A stretch of 64,000 nucleotides of DNA, taken from contig NZ_JABASX010000007.1 in assembly GCF_016107655.1 (NCBI RefSeq), forward strand, positions 1 to 64,000. The letters are read 5' to 3'. Of the stretch, positions 8,728-16,780 are shown one piece after another; the stretch's first letter is position 1, and each line of letters begins with the position of its first letter. The notes under the pieces are model-generated. The model saw nothing but the letters and a program-made list of their open reading frames with translations, made no database searches and was not told the DNA's origin. The stretch is from Brevibacterium antiquum. GTDB taxonomy: Bacteria; Actinomycetota; Actinomycetes; Actinomycetales; Brevibacteriaceae. The position numbers and the translations under genes are program-made.

Positions 8728-8755
8728 CTGACCATCTGCCGAGGCAGATGGTCAG
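8728..8755 (-). terminator. Intrinsic terminator of the methyltransferase gene
   Basis: CTGACCATCTGC and its complement form a 12-bp stem with a 4-base loop. On the minus strand the hairpin begins at the stop codon (8752-8754) and is followed by GGTTTTCC, a short T-run, so it is a recognisable rho-independent terminator that overlaps the stop codon. Confidence 0.8.
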
Positions 8756-9582
8756 CGTTCGGCGACGATGAGGAAGCGCTTCTGCGTGACCTCGATCGGA
8801 GAGCGGCGGGCCGCCAGCCGGTCGAGGGCGACGAGGTTGTCCGCCACCGTGAACCCCGGTACATCCCAGGGGATATAGGCGAGGTATTCGATGACCGCCT
8901 CGACGTCGGCGAACTCCATCGTGCCGGTCCACTCGTCGGCATCGGTGATGGTGAACCCCTGTTCCTCGAGCTCATTGAGGCGCGGTCCGAGCCGGTTCTG
9001 TGGAGCCTCCGGCCGGCCTCCGAACCAGAGCCTGAACTCGGAGGCTTCCGTGCCGTCGACCTGCTGAGTGAGGAAGCCTCCGTCGGGCTTCACGACTCGA
9101 GCGAGCTCGGCTGGATCGTAGCTCTCATGCCGGCTCATCACGAGGTCGAAGAAATCGTCGGGCCACGGCATGGGCTCGCCGCTCTCGCTGTCGTACTCGC
9201 GGACCTCGATGTCGTATTCCGCCAGCGCCGAGGTGGCCACGTCCAGATTCGACTTCCACCCCTCGCTGGCATGGACCACAGATTCGCGACCGAGGAAGCC
9301 CCCGACTGCACTGACGCGCCTGACGAGGTCGCGAAGGCGCTCGCCGCCACCGGTTCCCATGTCGAGACAGGCGGCTGACTTCGCCATCGCCTTGGCACAG
9401 CTCAGTTCAAAATCCCAGGGCGGTTCGTCGGCTCTCAGTCGGGAGCCGAGTGCGGCGAAGTCCCACCCGGTCATCACTGCGGTCTCGTGGATCCACGTCC
9501 AACGGGCGTATCGATCCTCTGCAGATTCGGCCACGCTGCCAATCCTTCCGTCTCGCGAACGCTCGACCCTGGCGACTGCCAT
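8752..9582 (-). CDS. SAM-dependent methyltransferase (class I)
   Basis: The 276-residue protein shows the class I SAM-binding loop LDMGTGGGERL near residues 73-83, an acidic residue after the second strand and the DDFFDLVMSRHES segment that follows motif II/III. A substrate-specific region is not recognisable; small-molecule methyltransferases of this layout are often listed as rRNA- or ubiquinone-type by default. ATG 9582 lacks a clear ribosome site; a GTG at codon 17 is a possible start. It has its own terminator. Confidence 0.75.
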   Translation of the reverse strand: MAVARVERSRDGRIGSVAESAEDRYARWTWIHETAVMTGWDFAALGSRLRADEPPWDFELSCAKAMAKSAACLDMGTGGGERLRDLVRRVSAVGGFLGRESVVHASEGWKSNLDVATSALAEYDIEVREYDSESGEPMPWPDDFFDLVMSRHESYDPAELARVVKPDGGFLTQQVDGTEASEFRLWFGGRPEAPQNRLGPRLNELEEQGFTITDADEWTGTMEFADVEAVIEYLAYIPWDVPGFTVADNLVALDRLAARRSPIEVTQKRFLIVAER

Positions 9583-9620
9583 TGGGCCGCAGTGCCAAAT
9601 GTTCGGCCGCAGTGCCGGTC

Positions 9621-9672
9621 ATTGTGGAGTTGCGTGCGAGAAATCGCTGGCAATCGAACGCAACTCCACAAT
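9621..9672. repeat. 15-bp inverted repeat in an intergenic gap
   Basis: ATTGTGGAGTTGCGT at 9621-9635 is exactly complementary to 9658-9672, with a 22-base spacer. It is preceded by a direct repeat of CGGCCGCAGTGCC. The gap 9583-9785 contains no gene. It could be the transcript end of the DoxX-like gene, about 115 bases downstream of its stop, or a remnant of an element end. Confidence 0.7.
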
Positions 9673-9785
9673 GAAATCTACCGCAAGGGGTCACGCGCTT
9701 CCACAGGTGAAGACAAGTTCTCAGTCGCAGGCGCCGAGACGATTCTGCGGTGTCCTGGCGGCGGCACAGAGCCGGACGCCGTGGC

Positions 9786-10145
9786 TCAGACGAGGAAGCA
9801 GAAGACGAGGATGAGGACATTGAGTACGAGCAGTCCCAGGCAGTTGACCCAGAAGTCGCGGCCGACGTAACCGGCACGCAGATGGGCTGCGGCAGCGGTG
9901 AGGAAGTAGACGATGAGGCCGACGACCGCAGCCAGGCCGACGCCCGGAATCCAGAAGCCGGCGACCAGCCCGGCTGCCGCGAGGAACTTCACCACCGCGA
10001 GCACCCACCACCAATCGCGCGGGAGTCCTACTCCGTCAAGGCAGGCGGCGATGGCCTTCGGCGGCCAGAATGTCAGGAAGCCGTCGACGAGGACGATGAA
10101 GGCCATCACCGCCACCGGCCACCAGGGATCGGGGAGCAAGGTCAT
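9786..10145 (-). CDS. DoxX-like four-helix membrane protein
   Basis: The 119-residue product consists of four membrane helices with a conserved Pro-Lys after the first (FWPPKA) and matches the DoxX-like family of small oxidoreductase-associated membrane proteins. AAGGAG six bases before the ATG supports the start. It lies directly downstream of the divergent TetR gene's partner orientation (same strand, 28 bases after tetR), so it is probably co-transcribed with and controlled by that regulator. The activity is unknown. Confidence 0.7.
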   Translation of the reverse strand: MTLLPDPWWPVAVMAFIVLVDGFLTFWPPKAIAACLDGVGLPRDWWWVLAVVKFLAAAGLVAGFWIPGVGLAAVVGLIVYFLTAAAAHLRAGYVGRDFWVNCLGLLVLNVLILVFCFLV

Positions 10146-10173
10146 GTTGAACTCCTTATATCGGGAGACGGCG

Positions 10174-10824
10174 TCATATGGGCCGCCTCAGCTGGGTGTG
10201 GAACGCGATGCTGTCCGAGAGGGCCTCGGTCGCTTCGTTAAGACTCATATCGCTGGCCGCCCACCGGAACAGGATGCCGAGGTAGGAGTCATAGAGCGCG
10301 ACGGCACTGGCCTGGGCATACGCCTCGCTGATCCCGATCGAGACCAGACTCGACGATAGTTTGTCCTGCAGGTCCGCCGCCAGAGTTTCGAACACCTGAG
10401 GCTTGCCGACCACGCGCATCAGCGCGGCCGCGTAGTCCCGGGACAGGTCCTCGTGAGCGGCGAAGAACTCGAGAAACGGCAGGAAGATCCCCACCAGGTG
10501 GTTCTGCACCGCCGAGGTGGCCGCTGGCCTGGCGCGGGTTCGCGTCGATTGCGTCGCCTCCGTGAGGGCACGTGCCCGAGCGGGGAGAGTGTAGGTCCCG
10601 GACTGGAGCTGGCCGATCCATCGGTCGTAGCAGCGAACGAGGAGGACGTCCTTGTCGCCGGCGGCCATCACCCTGCCCACGGACACCTCGGCGCGTTTGG
10701 CGATGCTCCTGACTGTCGTGGTCTTGTAGCCGAATTCGAGGAACAGATCGGCGGCGGCAGAGATGACCTTCTCCTCGGTCCTCAGCCGACGATCTGCACG
10801 TGAGTGAACATGTTCAGTGGGCAT
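10174..10824 (-). CDS. TetR-family transcriptional regulator
   Basis: The 216-residue protein carries an N-terminal TetR helix-turn-helix (KVISAAADLFLEFGYKTTTVRSIAKRAEVS) and an all-helical ligand domain. The chosen ATG (10824) has TACGAT exactly six bases upstream, a leaderless arrangement; a longer in-frame reading to 10938 would overlap the mntH promoter and is unlikely. The DoxX-like gene follows by 28 bases. A 12-bp palindrome TGAACATGTTCA lies inside codons 3-7 and could serve in autoregulation, though this is weak. Confidence 0.85.
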   Translation of the reverse strand: MPTEHVHSRADRRLRTEEKVISAAADLFLEFGYKTTTVRSIAKRAEVSVGRVMAAGDKDVLLVRCYDRWIGQLQSGTYTLPARARALTEATQSTRTRARPAATSAVQNHLVGIFLPFLEFFAAHEDLSRDYAAALMRVVGKPQVFETLAADLQDKLSSSLVSIGISEAYAQASAVALYDSYLGILFRWAASDMSLNEATEALSDSIAFHTQLRRPI

Positions 10825-10930
10825 AGTCGAATCGTAGGCCTTTCTGTGTTCAGTGACCAGGGGCAATCGAATGCGGAAGCCCAGTCCCGTGCGGAAGCGC
10901 AGTCCCGTGAGGAGATGTTGCCCGCAGGGG

Positions 10931-10952
10931 AAAGTCAATGTACGTTAACTTT
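10931..10952 (+). promoter_or_regulatory. MntR-type operator overlapping the mntH start
   Basis: An imperfect 22-bp palindrome with half-sites AAAGTCAAT and GTTAACTTT ends immediately before the mntH ATG. It matches the site at 14902-14923 before the Mn ABC operon at nearly every position. It contains TACGTT six bases before the ATG, so repressor binding would cover both the -10 element and the start point. Confidence 0.85.
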
Positions 10953-12212
10953 ATGAACGTCGATCCACCGAACACCGGCACTTCCCTCACTGCGGCGCGC
11001 CCGAAGAAGGTCTCAACGTTCTTCCTCCTGGGGCCGGCCTTCGTCGCGGCGATCGCATACGTCGATCCCGGCAACGTCGCCGCGAACCTCAGTGCAGGCG
11101 CCCAATATGGATATCTGCTCGTGTGGGTCCTCGTCGCGGCCAACCTCATCGCCGTTCTCGTGCAGTACCTGTCGTCGAAGCTCGGTCTTGTCTCCGGGCA
11201 GTCGCTGCCAAGCCTCCTCGGGAACAGGCTGAGCCGCCGGTCACGACTGGCGTATTGGGGGCAGGCGGAGGTCGTGGCCATCGCCACCGACATCGCCGAG
11301 GTGATCGGTGGTGCCATCGCCCTGAAGATCCTCTTCGACCTGCCGCTGCTTCTGGGTGGGGTCATCGTCGGCGTCGTGTCTCTGTTTCTGCTCTCGATCC
11401 AATCCACCCGTGGTCAGCGCCCCTTCGAAACGGTGATCATCACCCTGCTCGCAATCATCGCCATTGGCTTTTTAGCAGGGCTGTTCGTCGGCGATGTGAA
11501 TTGGGGACAAGCGGCAGGTGGAATCGTGCCCAGACTTGAGGGCACGAACTCGGTGGTCCTCGCTGCCAGCATGTTGGGTGCGACCGTGATGCCCCACGCG
11601 ATCTACCTGCATTCGGCGCTGTCCGTCGACCGGCACGGCGCGGCACCGCGTGCGTCGATTCCCCAGCTGCTCAGGGCCAGCCGGTGGGATGTCGTGCTCT
11701 CCCTCGTTATCGCAGGCTCAGTCAATATCGCCATGCTTCTGCTCGCCGCTGCCTCGCTGCGCGGCCAGGACGGGACCGACACGATCGAGGGTGCGCACGC
11801 GGTCGTGTCGGCCAACCTCGGCGAGGTTGTGGGCCTGTTCTTCGGAATCGGACTGCTCGCCTCCGGCCTGGCCTCGAGCGCTGTCGGGTCCTATGCGGGG
11901 GCCTCGATCATGCAGGGCCTGCTGCGGGTCAACGTCCCGATCGTGTGGCAGCGGGCGGTGACCATGATCCCGGCACTCGTCATCCTGGGAATCGGAGCGG
12001 ACCCGACCTGGTCGCTCGTTCTCAGCCAAGTCGTGCTCAGCCTCGGCATCCCGTTTGCGATGATTCCCCTGGTCAGGCTCACGATGAACCGGACGGTGAT
12101 GGGTCAGTACGCGAACTCACGGATCATCACGATCGTCGCGATCCTCGCCTCGGCGCTCATTATCGCCCTCAATATCGTGCTCATCGTGCTTCTGGCACTC
12201 GGCATCGACTGA
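10953..12212 (+). CDS. mntH: Nramp-family manganese/iron transporter MntH
   Basis: The 419-residue protein has 11 predicted membrane helices and the Nramp metal site: DPGN (38-41) in helix 1 and Met213 in VMPH of helix 6. This methionine is the residue that lets Nramp proteins choose Mn2+ or Fe2+ over Ca2+. It is a proton-coupled importer. ATG 10953 follows the MntR-type operator directly and has TACGTT six bases upstream, so the message is likely leaderless; the upstream ATG at 10938 lies inside the operator and is not favoured. It is convergent with the Mn ABC operon. Confidence 0.92.
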   Translation: MNVDPPNTGTSLTAARPKKVSTFFLLGPAFVAAIAYVDPGNVAANLSAGAQYGYLLVWVLVAANLIAVLVQYLSSKLGLVSGQSLPSLLGNRLSRRSRLAYWGQAEVVAIATDIAEVIGGAIALKILFDLPLLLGGVIVGVVSLFLLSIQSTRGQRPFETVIITLLAIIAIGFLAGLFVGDVNWGQAAGGIVPRLEGTNSVVLAASMLGATVMPHAIYLHSALSVDRHGAAPRASIPQLLRASRWDVVLSLVIAGSVNIAMLLLAAASLRGQDGTDTIEGAHAVVSANLGEVVGLFFGIGLLASGLASSAVGSYAGASIMQGLLRVNVPIVWQRAVTMIPALVILGIGADPTWSLVLSQVVLSLGIPFAMIPLVRLTMNRTVMGQYANSRIITIVAILASALIIALNIVLIVLLALGID

Positions 12213-12275
12213 GTCGGATCCGCCAGACCGGGGGTGACGTCGATGTCGTCAGTCGCGACTGCGCGGCCCCGGCGG

Positions 12276-13166
12276 TCAATGCGGGGCAACGGAGGAGCTC
12301 GTGTTGACCATCTCCCGCCGCCTGCGCATAGACAGGCGCCGACCGATCAGTCCGTGCCGGGGGCTGAAGAGGTAGACGAGGGCGAAGGCGGCACCTTGGG
12401 AGAGCACGACCATGCCTCCCGAAGCGGTGTCGAGGTAGTAGCTCGCATAGAGCCCGACCAGCGCACAGCCGACCGAAATCGCCGGGGCGATGAGAAGCAT
12501 GCGTTGGAACCGGTCGGTGAGCAGATAGGCGGTGGCGCCGGGGATGATGAGCATGGCGACGACGAGGACCACCCCGACGGCCTGCAGCGCGACGACGGAG
12601 GTGAGCGCGAGCAGGCCGAGCAGAGTCGCACCGAGGAGCTTCGGATTGAGCCCCAGAGCATGAGCGTGAGTGGGATCGAAGGCGAAGAGGGTGAAATCCC
12701 GATTCTTCGCCGCAAGCACCGTCAGGGTGATGACGCCGAGGACGGTCACCTGAAGCAGCTCGGAGGAGGAGACGCCGAGGAGGTTGCCGAAGATGATGTG
12801 GTTGAGATCCGTGTGCGAGGGGACGACGGAGATGAGTACGAGCCCAAGAGCGAACAGCGTCGTGAACACAATTCCGATCGCGGCGTCCTCCTTGATCCGG
12901 CTCGTATCACGCACGGCGCCGATGAGCGCGACGGCGAGGAATCCGAAGACCACGGCCCCCAGCGCGAACGGTGCGCCGAGGACATAGGCGAGGGCGACTC
13001 CGGGTAGCACAGCATGCGAGACCGCATCTCCCATGAGCGACCAGCCGATGAGCACCAGCCAGCACGAGAGCACGGCGCAGACGATGGACGCGATCAGGGT
13101 AGTTGCCAGTGCGCGAAGCATGAAGTCATAGCTCATTGGTTCGAGTAGGAGGTTGAAGGCGGTCAT
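12276..13166 (-). CDS. mntB: Metal ABC transporter permease (MntB/ZnuB type)
   Basis: The 296-residue product is an eight- to nine-helix permease of the Mn/Zn/Fe chelate (ABC-3) family, with GDAVSHAVLPGVALAY near residue 46-61 and a conserved GAT(A)YLL stretch near residue 230. It forms the channel for the ATPase and lipoprotein encoded just upstream. Its ATG overlaps the ATPase stop by four bases. It is the last gene of the operon and converges on mntH. The MntR-type operator argues for manganese over zinc. Confidence 0.9.
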   Translation of the reverse strand: MTAFNLLLEPMSYDFMLRALATTLIASIVCAVLSCWLVLIGWSLMGDAVSHAVLPGVALAYVLGAPFALGAVVFGFLAVALIGAVRDTSRIKEDAAIGIVFTTLFALGLVLISVVPSHTDLNHIIFGNLLGVSSSELLQVTVLGVITLTVLAAKNRDFTLFAFDPTHAHALGLNPKLLGATLLGLLALTSVVALQAVGVVLVVAMLIIPGATAYLLTDRFQRMLLIAPAISVGCALVGLYASYYLDTASGGMVVLSQGAAFALVYLFSPRHGLIGRRLSMRRRREMVNTSSSVAPH

Positions 13167-13906
13167 GTTGCTGCACCTGCGTTCAGTACGTCGAGGCCGA
13201 AGGCCAGGGCGAGGTTCTCGGGCTGGAGGATCTCCTGGGGGTCGCCTTGGAGCAGAACCCTGCGCATGAGCAGAATCGCCTCGTCGGCTAAGTCGGGCAG
13301 TGCGTGCAGGTCGTGGGTGGACACGAGCACTGTGGCACCTGCGGCGGCGAGTTCCCTCAGTAGGCTGGTGATCGTGGCTTCGGTGCGTTTGTCGACACCG
13401 GCGAAGGGCTCGTCGAGCAGGAGGATCGTGGCACCCTGTGCGATTCCCCGGGCAACGAAGGCCCGCTTCTTCTGTCCACCCGAGAGCTGGCCGATCTGAC
13501 GGTCGGCGTACTCGGTGAGTTCGACGCGTTCGAGTGCCTCATCGACCGCCTCGCGGTCGGCTCTCTTCCGCAGGCGCAGCGGCCCCATGTGTCCGTACCG
13601 GCCCATCATGACCACCTCACGCACGGAGAGAGGGAAGTCCCAATCGACGTCCTCGCTCTGCGGAACGTAGCCGAGGATACCGGCCCGCCGTGCCGAGGCA
13701 GTGGATTCGCCGTTGATGGCGACGGTACCGAAATCGGGCGCCGCCATGCCCATGATCGCCTTGAACAGCGTCGACTTTCCGGACCCGTTCATGCCGATCA
13801 GACCGCAGATCCGGCCCGGCTCGAGGGTGAAGGAAGCACGGTCGAGAGCCACGACGGGCCCGTAGTGGACGGTCACTTCGTTGACGGCGATGGCGGGAGT
13901 GCTCAT
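13163..13906 (-). CDS. Metal ABC transporter ATPase (MntC-type)
   Basis: The 247-residue ATPase shows Walker A GMNGSGKST (38-46), the Q-loop PQSEDVDW, signature LSGGQ (141-145) and Walker B ILLLDEP (161-167) with a switch histidine in STHDLH. The VDWDFP segment after the Q-loop is common in manganese/zinc ATPases. It overlaps the binding-protein gene and the permease gene by four bases each, so the three are made together. Confidence 0.9.
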   Translation of the reverse strand: MSTPAIAVNEVTVHYGPVVALDRASFTLEPGRICGLIGMNGSGKSTLFKAIMGMAAPDFGTVAINGESTASARRAGILGYVPQSEDVDWDFPLSVREVVMMGRYGHMGPLRLRKRADREAVDEALERVELTEYADRQIGQLSGGQKKRAFVARGIAQGATILLLDEPFAGVDKRTEATITSLLRELAAAGATVLVSTHDLHALPDLADEAILLMRRVLLQGDPQEILQPENLALAFGLDVLNAGAAT

Positions 13907-14853
13907 GAGTTCTCTCCTGTCAGGGCTTCGGTGATCACAGACGCGTCGTGACGGATGAGATCAAGGTAGGTTGGGACCGGGCCGTCGGCCTCGGAAAGCG
14001 AATCGACGTAGAGGGTGCCACCGAATTCTGCATCGGTGGCTTCGACGACCCGTTCCATCGGGGCCGGAGAGACCGTGGACTCGCAGAAGACTGCGGGCAC
14101 GTCGTTGGCTTCGACGAATTCGATCGCCGAGGTGATCTGACCGGGTGTTGCCTGCGCTTCGGCGTTGACCGGCCAGATGAACTTCTCGGCCAGTTCAGCA
14201 TCCCTGGCGAGGTAGGAGAACGCGCCTTCGCAGGTGACGAGGGCCTGCTTCTTCTTCGGCAGTACTGACAGGTCCGCGAGGAGTTCGTCCTGGACGTCCT
14301 GCAATTGGGTGCTGTAGGCCTCGGCCTGGTCGTGATAGTCCTCGGTGTGATCGGGATCGAGGTCGCTGAAGGCCTCTGCCATGTTCTGCGCATAGATCTG
14401 CACATTGAGCGGGCTCATCCAGGCATGCGGGTTGGGTTTGTCGGCGTATGCGTCCGCGGTGATCGAGAGCTCCTGGACTCCTTCGCTGACGACGGAATGG
14501 GGGACATCGAGGTCGCCGACGAACTGCTCGAACCACTGCTCGAGATTCAGTCCGTTGTCGAGGACGAGGTCGGCCTGCGAGGCTCTGCGAATGTCTCCGG
14601 GGGTGGGCTCGTAGCCGTGGATCTCGGCACCGACCTTGGTGATCGACGCGACGTCGAGATGCTCTCCGGCGACGTTCTCTGCGATGTCGGCGAGGACGGT
14701 GAATGTGGTGAGGACGACAGGCTTGCCTCCCTCGCCGACGTCCGATTCGGGCGCGGAGCTGCCGGCTGTGCAGGCGGTGAGACCGAGTGTGAGGGCGCAC
14801 GCGGTGACGGCTGTCAGTGTGCGGGCAGGATTGTGGTGTCTGAGGTGGGGCAA
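13903..14853 (-). CDS. mntA: Manganese-binding lipoprotein of the ABC transporter
   Basis: This cluster A-I solute-binding protein (316 residues from the proposed start) has a lipobox LTAC with cysteine 28. Likely metal ligands are His in EIHGYEP, His in NPHAWM, Glu in FCES and Asp in YVDSLS. The TTG at 14853 is preferred because CAGGAG lies six bases before it; the ATG at 14916 sits inside the MntR-type operator and has no ribosome site. Expected role: captures Mn2+ outside the membrane and passes it to the permease. Zn2+ cannot be excluded from the protein alone. Confidence 0.88.
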   Translation of the reverse strand: MPHLRHHNPARTLTAVTACALTLGLTACTAGSSAPESDVGEGGKPVVLTTFTVLADIAENVAGEHLDVASITKVGAEIHGYEPTPGDIRRASQADLVLDNGLNLEQWFEQFVGDLDVPHSVVSEGVQELSITADAYADKPNPHAWMSPLNVQIYAQNMAEAFSDLDPDHTEDYHDQAEAYSTQLQDVQDELLADLSVLPKKKQALVTCEGAFSYLARDAELAEKFIWPVNAEAQATPGQITSAIEFVEANDVPAVFCESTVSPAPMERVVEATDAEFGGTLYVDSLSEADGPVPTYLDLIRHDASVITEALTGENS

Positions 14854-14901
14854 GGCGGCTCCTGAATCGGAAACTGGTGCCCGAGCCTGAGTCAGGATCG
14901 G

Positions 14902-14923
14902 AAAGTTAATGCACATTAACTTT
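14902..14923 (-). promoter_or_regulatory. MntR-type operator of the Mn ABC operon
   Basis: A near-perfect 22-bp palindrome with arms AAAGTTAAT and ATTAACTTT lies about 50 bases upstream of the TTG start of the binding-protein gene. The same site covers the mntH promoter at 10931. A DtxR/MntR-family regulator gene is present at 21233. Together these form a manganese-repressed regulon. Confidence 0.88.
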
Positions 14924-15026
14924 AGGCCTGGCTGAGCAGCGGAGCAAGTTTCTCACCTGCGCAATTGCGCAAATCGGGCCGTGGAGGCGCTTAGCTCAGC
15001 GGGGGCGTCCGGTTCTGCAGAGCCGT

Positions 15027-16577
15027 TCATCCCTCCCGCAGGTCCGTGGGCTCGACCATGGTGCGAGGATTCGACCTCACCCACCACGGCCGAGGCTGTC
15101 CGTCCTCCCGTGCCTGCCGTCGTTCCTCACCGGTGGCGTAGCGGTAGGTGAAGATCCGGACCCGGATGAGAGCCGGTGCCTGACCGTCGAAGGGGTCAGG
15201 GCCCAGCTGCGTTCGGATCTGCGCGTCCCCGTCACCGATGCGTTCGAGCAGCGCATAGAACCAGGACTGCCGGTAGTCACCGAGGGCCGCGAACCACATC
15301 AGCCAGTCCAGGCGCAGGTGATAGGGCGCAACGATCGGGGAACGACGATGCACGTCCCCGGGTTTGCCCTTGAACACATAGGGCCGCCAGTCTCCCGAGT
15401 CCATCGTCGCATCGGCATCCAGGGTGCCTTCGATGATGATCTCGTCACGGGTCTCAGTCATCGACCCGAAGGCGCCATAGGCGTTGCCCAAACCCCACCG
15501 ATTGAAGCTGGCATTCATCTTCTGACGTGGCGAGAAGAGGTTGCGCAGGGCGGGGACGTTGAGCACGCATTGCCACACGACGAAGGCCGCAATGAGGATC
15601 GCCCACCACAGCGGTTGGACTTCGGCCGACCCGGCCGACCCGAACTCAGCGTTCGACGTCGACCATCCCGCCACCTCGGCGAGGGACCCGATCGGCCAGC
15701 CCCACCCGGGCCAGGGCCCACCGACGATCCAGGCTAGGAACGAGTCGCTGATCCCGGCGAAGGCAAGCAGGATCGTCGCCCAATTCAGCCAGGCATAGTT
15801 GCCGGTGGTGACGAGTGCGAGCTGTGTGATGATGATGGCGACGGCGGCGAAGGATGCGATGGGTTGGGGCAGAAACAGCAGCCACGGTGCGATGAGTTGG
15901 ACGACGTGACTGCCAAGAGTCTCACCGCGATGCCACCATCCGGGCATCAGATGGGCTCGGCGACTGAAGGGGCCCGGCATCGGCTGGGTCTGATGGTGAT
16001 AGTCCATGGCGGTCAGATTCCGCCAGGAGCTGTCCCCGCGCATCTTGATCATGCCCGCCCCGAACTCGACGCGGACGACGAACCAGCGGAGGAAGAAGAT
16101 CATCAGCAGCGAGGGAGCCACCTCGTGAGAGCCGAGGAATCCGACGAGGAATCCGGCCTCGAGCAGGAGCGATTCCCAGCCGAAGCCGTAGAAGCGCTGC
16201 CCGATGCTCGAGATGGAGAAGTAGAGCCACCACATGAGTCCGAACACCGGGATCGTCGTCCACGCGGGCCCGGCCTGGGGGAGGCCGACGACGACGGTCA
16301 CCGCCGCGATCATGCCGATGCCGCACACGATGCGCAGCCGCCGGTCGGTGTAGGTGAAGCGCTTCCACCGGAACAGGCTCGGTGCCTGAGCGGAGGTGGT
16401 GGCCGCGATGAACCGTGGTGCTGGAGTCAGCCCATGGTCGCCCAGCAGGGCGGGGAACTGGTTCCAGGCGCTGAGGAAGGCGATGAAGAAGAGGAGACCG
16501 AATCCGCGCTGGAGGACCTCGCGGGCGATCGTATAGTCCTCGGCTGACAAGAATGACAGCACCGCGTTCATGTCCAC
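15027..16577 (-). CDS. Lipase maturation factor-like multipass membrane protein
   Basis: The 516-residue product has about nine to ten helices and matches the LMF1/LMF2 family: FGWESLLLEAGFL, an FGAGMIKMRGDSSW-type segment followed by YHHQTQPMP, then a C-terminal soluble part with NRWGLGNAYGAFG and HLRLDWLMWF. In animals LMF1 helps fold secreted lipases; bacterial members are common in actinobacteria but uncharacterised. The GTG at 16577 has GGGAGG nine bases upstream. A role in folding secreted or lipid-linked proteins is inference. Confidence 0.85.
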   Translation of the reverse strand: MDMNAVLSFLSAEDYTIAREVLQRGFGLLFFIAFLSAWNQFPALLGDHGLTPAPRFIAATTSAQAPSLFRWKRFTYTDRRLRIVCGIGMIAAVTVVVGLPQAGPAWTTIPVFGLMWWLYFSISSIGQRFYGFGWESLLLEAGFLVGFLGSHEVAPSLLMIFFLRWFVVRVEFGAGMIKMRGDSSWRNLTAMDYHHQTQPMPGPFSRRAHLMPGWWHRGETLGSHVVQLIAPWLLFLPQPIASFAAVAIIITQLALVTTGNYAWLNWATILLAFAGISDSFLAWIVGGPWPGWGWPIGSLAEVAGWSTSNAEFGSAGSAEVQPLWWAILIAAFVVWQCVLNVPALRNLFSPRQKMNASFNRWGLGNAYGAFGSMTETRDEIIIEGTLDADATMDSGDWRPYVFKGKPGDVHRRSPIVAPYHLRLDWLMWFAALGDYRQSWFYALLERIGDGDAQIRTQLGPDPFDGQAPALIRVRIFTYRYATGEERRQAREDGQPRPWWVRSNPRTMVEPTDLREG

Positions 16578-16687
16578 GGCGAACCACCTCCCGGTTCTCG
16601 CATCCGTGTGGGTCTCGCCGAGCCCACGACATCCCTGACTCGACTATGGTGCCAAGGACGCGATCGTGCAACACCCCGATGAATGCG

Positions 16688-16721
16688 CCGAGGCTGCCCC
16701 CGGTGTCGGGGACAGCCTCGG
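16688..16721 (-). terminator. Hairpin after the BCCT transporter gene
   Basis: CCGAGGCTGCCCC pairs with GGGG(A)CAGCCTCGG with one bulged base and a 7-base loop, 60 bases past the BCCT stop on the minus strand. No T-tract follows, as often in actinobacteria. Confidence 0.65.
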
Positions 16722-16780
16722 TTCACGTTCGGCTCGGTTCTCCAGCTGGCTGGTTCAGCGGGCCTGCACGGTCTGGTGCA

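Noticed and set aside
10805..10816. Palindrome TGAACATGTTCA as an operator
   Set aside because: It lies inside the tetR coding region and has no second copy except a weak half near 10846.
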